Assembly (NCBI RefSeq): GCF_000340565.2
Contig: NZ_CP007203.1
Location: 410,296-474,295, forward strand
Length of the DNA: 64,000 nucleotides
From: Nodularia spumigena CCY9414
GTDB taxonomy: Bacteria > Cyanobacteriota > Cyanobacteriia > Cyanobacteriales > Nostocaceae
Direction of reading: 5' to 3'
In this document: positions 57,128 through 64,000 of the stretch, in pieces
Numbering within the stretch: the first letter of the stretch is position 1
How the letters are laid out: each line of letters begins with the position of its first letter
Made by a program: the position numbers and the translations under genes
Notes under the pieces: model-generated
What the model saw: only the letters and a program-made list of their open reading frames with translations
Told to the model about the DNA's origin: nothing
The model's database searches: none

Positions 57128-58195
57128 ATGCCAAAAAAATCAACATCTTCATCCCAGTCCCCAACGACAAAATCACTGGCGCTTTCATCTATCCATATCC
57201 GTCTAGAGACTTTAGGTAAAGAACACCAGTGGTTATTGAAACAAATTAAGAGAAAACGCACAGAACTGCAAAATTTTGTGGAACAGATGCGTTCTGTAGC
57301 CGCAGATATATTTCAAAGATGTCATCCCCAGTTCCAAAAACTCGTAGATATCGACCGAGAAATTCATACTTTGTTTGATGAAATTTTGACTCGGAGAAAA
57401 TTGGGTAAGCAGAGCAAAAAAGATATTGAAGCAATTTACTATCAACTGCAAATAGCGAGAATTATCAGTCCCAAACCCCAAAATTTTTCAGAAGATGAAG
57501 ACACAGAACTAGACGAATTATTTGAAACTAAAGACCCAGAAGATGATTTTTCAGGAACGCATACAGAAGAAAATCATCAATATCAACAAACGCCAGAGGA
57601 TCTAGACTTTTCTTCTAGTAAAAAATCGGATGCAGCCAGAAAAATTCGGCAAACATTTTTAAGCTTAGCAGAAATATTTCACCCAGACAAGGTAAAAGAT
57701 AGCGAAACTCAAATGCGTCATACCGAAATCATGAAAGAAATTAATAAAGCCTACCAAGAAGGTGACTTAGCTCGACTATTGGAAATTGAACAGCAACATC
57801 AAATAGGCACAAATATTGATATTAGTAGTGAAGACGATTTAACGCGCCAATGTACGAGGATAACACAGCAAAATGAAATCCTCAAAAATCAATATGAGAC
57901 ATTAAAAGAGGAACTTCGCTCAGTCAAAAGAACCCCAGAAGGCGCGATGGTTTCGGACTGTCGAAAAGCCGCGAGAGAAGGAATAGATGCAATTGGAAGT
58001 ATGGCGGAACAAGTAGAAGCAGAAATTCAAACAATCGCCGCCATCCGCGATTTTGTCAAAGAATTCCGAGAGCAGAAAATCACTATCAAAGAATTCCTCT
58101 GTGGTCCAGTAAACCTGCGCCATATGCACCAAGACACAGAGGATGATATGTTTGAAGAAATGTTCGTTGAATTAGGTGAAATTATGTTCTTCTAA
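57128..58195 (+). CDS. J-domain-like protein
   Basis: 355 residues. The N-terminal 110 residues are helical and charged (coiled coil). Residues about 165-225 contain a J-domain-like segment with KIRQTFLSLAEIFHPDKVKD, including the essential HPD, followed by INKAYQEGDLARLLEI. J-domains stimulate Hsp70 ATPases. The remainder is acidic and helical (residues 240-340). Relatives in cyanobacteria are annotated J-domain proteins without known clients. Lone gene, convergent with nothing. Confidence 0.8.
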   Translation: MPKKSTSSSQSPTTKSLALSSIHIRLETLGKEHQWLLKQIKRKRTELQNFVEQMRSVAADIFQRCHPQFQKLVDIDREIHTLFDEILTRRKLGKQSKKDIEAIYYQLQIARIISPKPQNFSEDEDTELDELFETKDPEDDFSGTHTEENHQYQQTPEDLDFSSSKKSDAARKIRQTFLSLAEIFHPDKVKDSETQMRHTEIMKEINKAYQEGDLARLLEIEQQHQIGTNIDISSEDDLTRQCTRITQQNEILKNQYETLKEELRSVKRTPEGAMVSDCRKAAREGIDAIGSMAEQVEAEIQTIAAIRDFVKEFREQKITIKEFLCGPVNLRHMHQDTEDDMFEEMFVELGEIMFF

Positions 58196-58610
58196 AAACT
58201 TAACAAAATGGAATTAAAAAAACATAGAACCATCTAACTTAAAAACAAATATAGCGTTTCCTCAACTACTAGGTATGATATTATCTGTGTAGCCTACGGC
58301 AAGACGCTAACGCGTCTACATCTGTGATTAAATCATTCTTTATTAGTACCTACAAACGGCGGAAGCGCTATATATAAATAAATACAGTTCAGTTAGATCA
58401 AAAAACCTGTGATAACTTATGCAAAAACTCTTTAAAACCTTCTTTCCTTTGTGTCCTTCGTACCTTCTCCCAAAGGGAGAGACTAGCGCCAACGTGGTTC
58501 GTTTCTTCTTAATTTTGTGTCAGTGCTGCCCTTAACTGAACCGTATTGATATATAAATAATTAAATTCCTCAAAACTGATAAAATATTTCACAATGCCCA
58601 AAAAAAAGAA
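58196..58610. other. Gap with a decayed A-type element
   Basis: From about 58409 to 58528 there are degenerate A-type ends (ATAACTTATGCAAAAAC and AATTTTGTGTCAGTGC), the CTTCGTACC repeat and a family-C palindrome. The rest is A+T-rich. No gene. Confidence 0.55.
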
Positions 58611-59501
58611 ATGGCACAGGGAAAAATCTTACTAAAACCCGGAACGTTGTGGAAAAGTATCAAAGAGCAGACTGAAAATGCCTTAAAATGTGGAGCTTTG
58701 CTGTCAATACCAACAGATTTTGAATTTGTCGAGCAGAATGGGAGCAAATTTCTAGTCAGAATTTTATCTAATCTTGCCCGCAAAGACACAGCCAAACGGC
58801 AAGAGAAAAAAACTAATCCCTTTCTTCCCTATGAGCAAGATTTATTCGTCGCCGATATTTCCCAGACTCATGTTTGTATATTAAACAAATTCAACGTTGT
58901 TGACTATCACCTGCTAATTATTACCCGCGCCTTTGAAGAACAGGAAAAATTACTCAACTTAGAAGATTTTGCAGCTATGTGGGCGTGTCTAGCTGAGTTT
59001 GAGGGTTTGGCGTTCTACAATGGTGGTAAAATTGCTGGAGCAAGTCAGCCACATAAACATCTGCAAATAGTACCCTTACCACTAACACCGTCAGGGGTGC
59101 AAATACCGATAGAACCGCTACTGAAATCAGCACAATTTACAGATTCTGTGACAACTGTACCGGAATTGCCCTTTATTCATGCTTTAGCGAAATTAGACCC
59201 AAATTGGAGTAATTCACCCTTAGAAGCCGCAGCAGCAACGCTGGAGCTATATCAGAGCTTATTGAGTGCTGTGGGTTTAGAGGCTGTAGACGACAATAGA
59301 CAATCTGGGGCGTACAATCTTTTAGCTACACGAGAATGGATGTTAATTGTACCGCGATCGCACGAGCATTTTGATTCTATATCTGTCAACTCCTTGGGAT
59401 TTGCGGGTGGGTTGCTAGTGCGGAATGAGCAACAAATGCAGATTATCAAAGAACAAGGGCCAATGACTATTTTGCAGAATGTGGCTTTACCTGTGGTATA
59501 G
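58611..59501 (+). CDS. ATP adenylyltransferase (Ap4A phosphorylase) family protein
   Basis: 296 residues, full length. It has the HIT-like/GalT fold of Ap4A phosphorylases, which split Ap4A with phosphate. The histidine motif is GASQPHKHLQIVPLPL (about 145-160). DYHLLIITRAFEEQEKLL and a C-terminal FAGGLLVRNE also fit. The start MAQGKILL is plausible. In cyanobacteria, Ap4A levels respond to heat and oxidative stress. Single gene with a decayed repeat before it. Confidence 0.88.
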   Translation: MAQGKILLKPGTLWKSIKEQTENALKCGALLSIPTDFEFVEQNGSKFLVRILSNLARKDTAKRQEKKTNPFLPYEQDLFVADISQTHVCILNKFNVVDYHLLIITRAFEEQEKLLNLEDFAAMWACLAEFEGLAFYNGGKIAGASQPHKHLQIVPLPLTPSGVQIPIEPLLKSAQFTDSVTTVPELPFIHALAKLDPNWSNSPLEAAAATLELYQSLLSAVGLEAVDDNRQSGAYNLLATREWMLIVPRSHEHFDSISVNSLGFAGGLLVRNEQQMQIIKEQGPMTILQNVALPVV

Positions 59502-59803
59502 AACCTCACCCCCAGCCCCTCCGGTGCAAGCGAGGAGGGGAGAGAAAGCATAGCAGATGTTAGTCCTAACGCACCGAAAATCTAGGATGGTGCGTTGCGC
59601 TACGCGACAACACACCCTACAAAAAATGATTTTGAGTAATTTACAGCAGTTTTCATCTATTTAGACAACACTCTTGATTCCTCTCTGCGCCTCTGCGCCT
59701 CTGCGTGAAACAAAAAAATGTGGTTCATTTACCCGAAAATCGCTGTAATCATTTTTGTGTACACGGTAGCCTTAGCCTTATTAAGGAGAGGGGGGAGTTG
59801 GAG
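59502..59803. repeat. Gap with decayed B-type element
   Basis: It contains part of a B-type core (TGGTGCGTTGCGCTACGCGA, then CACACCCTAC), a CTCTGCGCCTCTGCGCCTCT repeat (59681-59700) and one B-type end (TTTTTGTGTACACGGTAG, to 59769) followed by a hairpin-repeat half. The left end is missing. No gene. Confidence 0.65.
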
Positions 59804-61534
59804 CTAATTTATTTCTTGGCGACGATGATTGGCGGCTTGTAATAATAAGGACTCGGCAAAGGCGATCGCATCTGTGGCAGATTTACCCCCGGCTAACTGC
59901 GCTAGTTCTTCTCGGCGATGGCTGAGATTTTCTAAATTAGTGACTCGCACCACAGTACGCTGCTCTGTATTATTACTTTGGGTAATTGTTTGTTTATCTA
60001 CACGGAAATGTCGATCAGCCATCGCTGCAACTAAAGGCTGATGGGTGACGCATAATACTTGGTTATTTTGACTGAGCTGATGTAATTTTTCGGCGATCGC
60101 CTGAGCAACTCTCCCAGAAACTCCCACATCAATTTCATCAAATACCATTGTTTCGGCGGCATCTACTTGACAAAAACACGCTTTTAGTGCTAATAAAAAC
60201 CGACTCATTTCACCACCAGAGGCGATCGCAATTAAAGGTTGCAGAGGTTCCCCAGGGTTCGGGCTAAACATAAAGGTAATTTTATCTGCACCTGCGGCTG
60301 TGGGGGAAATCGGCGCTATCTCCACCTGAAATTTCACCTTTTCCATCGCTAAAGGTTTAAGTTCACACAGCAATTGAGATTCTAAATGTGCGGCGGTTTG
60401 ACGACGCAATTTTGTTAACTTTGCACAAGCTTGGGTAAGCTGGATAAAACAGGCAGCTTCCTGTTGTTCTAAACTTTCAATCGATTGTTCGCTATCATTG
60501 AGTTCTGCCAATTCCCCTTGAATGCGTTGGTAATATGCGATCGCTTCTGTCAAAGTCGGTCCATACTTGCGACACATTTGTTTTAACTCTTGAATCCGCT
60601 CTTCTACTTCTTCCAATCGTTGGGGATCAGCTTCTAAACTACTTCCATAAGCATTAATTTGTCTTCCCACCTCAATCATCACAGTTTGAGCATCCCTCAC
60701 CAAATCTAACAAAGGTTGCAGTTGGAAATCATACTCTACCATGTCAATTAATGTCGCTTCACTGTCCCCCAATAAATCTGCGGCGGCTGGGGTTTCATTA
60801 TCGTTTTGATACAAGGACTGATACACCTTGTAACTCATATGTTGCAGTTCCACGACATGATTGAGCCGTTCTCGTTCCTGCACCAATTGTTCCCATTCCT
60901 GGGGATCATCGAGGTTCGCAGCTCCCAATTCTTGTATTTGATAGGTAAGTAAATCGAGTTGCTGGAGACGTTCCCGTTCTGATGTCCGGCGTTTTTCTAA
61001 TACCAGATGGGCTTTTTGGTAAGCAGTAAAAGCCGTGGCGATAATTTGACGCTGTTGTAGTAACGAGTCACCACCATACACATCTAACCATTCCCGGACT
61101 TGGGCAGATTGTCCCACCTGTACAGTTTGACCTTGGGCGGTAATTTCCACCAGGCGATCGCGCAAACCTCCCATAATTTGCCGATTTACCAACACCCCAT
61201 TCACCCGTGACCGACTGCGGATATTACTAGCAGTGGCGGTAATTTCTCGGCTAACTATGACACAGTTATCTTCAATCAAATCGATTTCTTGTTCAATCAA
61301 CCAAGCAGTTAAGGCCGGATTCGATGTAAAAGTAGCTTCTACCATTGAGCGATTCGTACCAGTGCGAATCACTCGACTAGAGACTTTACCGCCCAAAGCC
61401 GCATCAATCGCATCTAAGATAATCGATTTTCCCGCGCCGGTTTCACCTGTCAGCACATTAAGTCCAGCGCCAAATTCCAGTTCCAGTTGGTCAATTAGGG
61501 CAAAATTTTGGATTCGCAGGTAAAGCAACATCAA
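59804..61534 (-). CDS. recN: DNA repair protein RecN
   Basis: 576 residues. SMC-like repair ATPase acting at double-strand breaks. Walker A LTGETGAGKSIILDA near the N-terminus, coiled-coil arms (about 160-380), signature SGGEMSRFLLALK, Walker B ETMVFDEIDVGVSG, and a C-terminal CVTHQPLVAAMAD. The order is as in RecN. The start is MMLLYLRIQNFALID. A hairpin-repeat half follows the stop codon. Confidence 0.95.
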   Translation of the reverse strand: MMLLYLRIQNFALIDQLELEFGAGLNVLTGETGAGKSIILDAIDAALGGKVSSRVIRTGTNRSMVEATFTSNPALTAWLIEQEIDLIEDNCVIVSREITATASNIRSRSRVNGVLVNRQIMGGLRDRLVEITAQGQTVQVGQSAQVREWLDVYGGDSLLQQRQIIATAFTAYQKAHLVLEKRRTSERERLQQLDLLTYQIQELGAANLDDPQEWEQLVQERERLNHVVELQHMSYKVYQSLYQNDNETPAAADLLGDSEATLIDMVEYDFQLQPLLDLVRDAQTVMIEVGRQINAYGSSLEADPQRLEEVEERIQELKQMCRKYGPTLTEAIAYYQRIQGELAELNDSEQSIESLEQQEAACFIQLTQACAKLTKLRRQTAAHLESQLLCELKPLAMEKVKFQVEIAPISPTAAGADKITFMFSPNPGEPLQPLIAIASGGEMSRFLLALKACFCQVDAAETMVFDEIDVGVSGRVAQAIAEKLHQLSQNNQVLCVTHQPLVAAMADRHFRVDKQTITQSNNTEQRTVVRVTNLENLSHRREELAQLAGGKSATDAIAFAESLLLQAANHRRQEIN

Positions 61535-61864
61535 GCCAAATTCTCCGTGAGGGCAGATGCCGAGACTTTTAAGTTACACAATACTCAGCACTATCTTTTC
61601 GTTACCTGTCTTTGGTGCATTTTGTGTATATTTTTATGATACAACGCTTTGCAATGGAAAATCTACACTTGGTTTCCATTGCCGGCAGTGAACAAAACCC
61701 ACTGGACTGACACAGCTAAAATAGTGCATGATGATGTTCTTGTGGAACAGGCATCTTGCCTGTTCTGGGGGATGCACAGAGCTTACCCCACAATTTTATC
61801 CATTTTGGAGAGATGCTTGTTTGTAAACTTATTGTTACAATAATTTACAAGCTTAATCCGACCG
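61535..61864. other. Divergent recN/abc1 region
   Basis: 330 bp. It contains a GGCAAGATGCC-family palindrome (ACAGGCATCTTGCCTGT, about 61748-61764). Promoters for recN and the UbiB-type gene should lie here; none is clear. Confidence 0.5.
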
Positions 61865-63892
61865 ATGGCTGAGTTCATGATTGTTAAGACATTTCCCCCG
61901 ACTTCCCGACAAACCGAGGACGAACCACAAGTGACTGAAGTAGTAACAGAAAATGGCGCATCAACTTTGGTTGTTCGTTCACCAAAACGCATAAACCAAA
62001 ATTTAGAAACCGATGCCATACTTTACGATCCCCAAGAGATAGGAGCATATTATCGCAAACGCCCCCTGAAAGTTTTACAACGGATTTTTGCAGTGTTGGG
62101 GCCGACTATTTCCTTTGTTTTTGGGTTGTGGTGGGACAGCCGCCGGGGAATAGTCGTGAAAAAAGAACGCCGCCGAGCCGTTCAGTTGCGAGAATTACTG
62201 ACGAAATTGGGACCTGCTTACATTAAAATTGGACAGGCTTTATCCACTAGACCGGATTTGGTTCCTCCGGTATACCTGGAAGAATTAACCAGGTTACAAG
62301 ACCAATTACCGCCGTTTGCTAACGAAATTGCATACCAATTTATTGAAGAAGAATTAGGCGCAACACCCCAGGAGATTTACGCCCAAATCTCGCGTCATCC
62401 AATTGCCGCAGCTTCTTTGGGGCAAGTTTATAAGGGTAAACTGAAAACTGGTGAAGAAGTCGCCATTAAAGTTCAACGCCCTGATTTAAGAGAAAGAATT
62501 GCCATTGATTTGTTTATTTTGCGCCAACTGGCGGCTTGGGTAAAAAACCGAGTTAAAAGAATTCGTAGTGATTTAGTTGGTATTCTCGATGAATTAGGCG
62601 ATCGCATCTTTGAAGAGATGGATTATATTCATGAAGGAGAAAATGCCGAACGCTTCTTTGAGTTATATGGACATATAGAAGACATTTACGTACCCAAAAT
62701 TTACTGGGAATACACCAATCGTCGCGTCTTGACGATGGAGTGGATAAACGGCACAAAATTAACCCAAACAGCCGAAATTAACGCCCAAGGGATCGATGCT
62801 CGTTATTTGATTGAAGTGGGTGTACAATGTTCTCTGCGCCAGCTACTAGAACACGGATTTTTCCACGCTGACCCCCACCCAGGTAATTTGTTAGCTACAC
62901 CAGAGGGGAAATTAGCTTATCTCGACTTTGGGATGATGAGTGAGGTGCAGCCGCCCCAAAGATATGGTTTAATTGAGGCGATCGTTCACGTTGTTAACCG
63001 TGACTTTGAAGGTTTAGCCAACGACTACGTAAAGTTAGATTTTTTATCCCCAGAAACAGACTTAACACCAATTATTCCCGCATTTGCGAGAGTGTTCGCT
63101 GATGCTCAAGGAGCCAGTGTTGCTGACTTAAACATCAAAAGCATCACAGATGAACTCTCAGCTTTGATGTATGAGTATCCTTTCCGTGTACCGCCCTACT
63201 ACGCCTTAATTATTCGCTCCCTGGTAACATTGGAAGGTATCGCGATATATATAGACCCCGAATTTAAAGTTCTCAGCGAAGCATATCCTTATGTTGCGAA
63301 ACGCCTGTTAACCGACCAAGCACCGCAATTAAGAACATCTCTGCAAAACTTGCTGTTTAAAGATGAAAAATTCCGGTGGAATCGTTTAGAAAACTTGCTA
63401 CGTAACGCGAAGAAAAATCAAGATTACGACTTCAATCTAGTTTTAGACCAGGGCGTAGAATTTCTTTCTTCTGAACGCGGTTCATTTATTCGCGACAGGC
63501 TGGTAGATGAATTTCTGAATGGAATCAATGCTGTAGGCAAAAATATTCTACACAATTTCACTTATGTACTACGAGAACGAGTAGGTTTGACAGCAGTTAA
63601 CGAAACCCCAGGAGCGACAGTTGAACAACAACAAACCTTAGAGCATATTAAAAATATTTTAAATATTCTCCAAGCCACCCGTGGTTTTGACCCACTACAA
63701 CTTGCGCCCCAACTCGCTCAATTGTTAGTAAATCCAGGTGTCCAGCGTTTGGGTCAACAAATTACCAATCGCTTGACGCAAAAAGCCATCGCCCGGTTAA
63801 TTCGCGAGTTATTAGCTGCGGAAGAAGTCAACAACAGCAAAGGTGATGCGTTAAACAAACCTGCAAGAGCATCTTTACCCGCAAGAGTGTAG
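61865..63892 (+). CDS. ABC1/UbiB-family atypical kinase
   Basis: 675 residues. ABC1/ADCK/UbiB protein-kinase-like fold: the KxGQ motif KIGQALSTRPDL (about 119-130), the Ala-rich loop AAASLGQVYKG (about 181-191), VAIKVQRP (the Lys of the ATP site), and FFHADPHPGNLL with YLDFGMM (catalytic and metal-binding). Cyanobacterial members act in prenylquinone metabolism or thylakoid lipid homeostasis; which pathway is not shown here. The C-terminal 150 residues are outside the kinase core. Start ATG 61865 chosen; the next in-frame ATG is four codons on. Confidence 0.92.
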   Translation: MAEFMIVKTFPPTSRQTEDEPQVTEVVTENGASTLVVRSPKRINQNLETDAILYDPQEIGAYYRKRPLKVLQRIFAVLGPTISFVFGLWWDSRRGIVVKKERRRAVQLRELLTKLGPAYIKIGQALSTRPDLVPPVYLEELTRLQDQLPPFANEIAYQFIEEELGATPQEIYAQISRHPIAAASLGQVYKGKLKTGEEVAIKVQRPDLRERIAIDLFILRQLAAWVKNRVKRIRSDLVGILDELGDRIFEEMDYIHEGENAERFFELYGHIEDIYVPKIYWEYTNRRVLTMEWINGTKLTQTAEINAQGIDARYLIEVGVQCSLRQLLEHGFFHADPHPGNLLATPEGKLAYLDFGMMSEVQPPQRYGLIEAIVHVVNRDFEGLANDYVKLDFLSPETDLTPIIPAFARVFADAQGASVADLNIKSITDELSALMYEYPFRVPPYYALIIRSLVTLEGIAIYIDPEFKVLSEAYPYVAKRLLTDQAPQLRTSLQNLLFKDEKFRWNRLENLLRNAKKNQDYDFNLVLDQGVEFLSSERGSFIRDRLVDEFLNGINAVGKNILHNFTYVLRERVGLTAVNETPGATVEQQQTLEHIKNILNILQATRGFDPLQLAPQLAQLLVNPGVQRLGQQITNRLTQKAIARLIRELLAAEEVNNSKGDALNKPARASLPARV

Positions 63893-63926
63893 AACCTCAC
63901 CCCCAACCCCTCTCCTTATCAAGGAA

Positions 63927-64000
63927 CTACGGTGTACACACAAGTGATCTGATCCCCCTAAATCCCCCTTAAAAAGGGGGACTTTAAGAAAAATTTCCCC
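63927..64000 (+). mobile_element. MITE-like element B, left end, cut by window edge
   Basis: CTACGGTGTACACACAAGT begins at 63927, just after a TCTCCTTATCAAGGA hairpin half, and continues into the C-run block (GATCCCCCTAAATCCCCC) seen at 9295 and 3478. The right end is outside the window. Confidence 0.7.

Overview
The window looks like chromosomal DNA of a filamentous, probably heterocyst-forming cyanobacterium of the Nostocales. Evidence: A+T-rich DNA; very frequent GCGATCGC (HIP1) octamers; genes for chlorophyll and haem synthesis (acsF, hemN, hemC); a CAAD thylakoid protein; GUN4 and KaiB-like domains; cyanobacterial-type Hfq; and dense short intergenic repeats of the kind known from Nostoc and Anabaena. 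I cannot name the species from sequence alone. No tRNA, rRNA, CRISPR array or complete insertion sequence was found.

Layout. 1-3.4 kb: 3' end of a CheA-type hybrid kinase, then a prolyl oligopeptidase. 3.6-9.0 kb: two neighbouring minus-strand AAA-like ATPases, one fused to a SERAC1-like lipase domain, the other carrying a membrane segment and a C-terminal GUN4 domain. 9.4-16.4 kb: a complete nine-gene operon for an N-type (Na+-translocating type) F-ATPase, in transcription order atpD-C-Q-R-B-E-F-A-G. The c-subunit has the Na+ ligand pattern, there is no separate delta gene, and the long b subunit seems to end in a delta-like domain. 16.6-18.7 kb: a two-domain KaiB-like protein and a PilT ATPase. 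19.4-28.6 kb: a small membrane protein, wecB, cell-wall binding and M23 proteins, glgA, hemC, a lipid-kinase homologue and a metallophosphoesterase.

28.9-35.1 kb: a probable stress and membrane cluster (hydrophilic protein, CAAD protein, BON lipoprotein, glycine-rich stress protein) and a 1042-residue membrane protein built of repeats. 35.0-45.7 kb: CaCA exchanger, PLP decarboxylase, ychF, dapF, hfq, Kef-type antiporter and acsF. 46.2-49.6 kb: hemN divergent from acsF, a GlsB/YeaQ-type protein, a manganese catalase and a truncated DUF3891-like gene. 50-64 kb: purH, polyphosphate glucokinase, creatininase-family protein, small stress-type proteins, VWA, Rieske and J-domain proteins, an Ap4A-phosphorylase-like protein, recN and a UbiB/ABC1 kinase.

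The most distinctive parts are the N-ATPase operon, the paired AAA-like fusion proteins, and the intergenic repeats. The repeats include two MITE-like families, one with clear flanking duplications. They also include a 25-bp palindromic module caught inserting into another hairpin repeat at two loci. Repeat-derived DNA also seems to lie in frame inside two protein genes.
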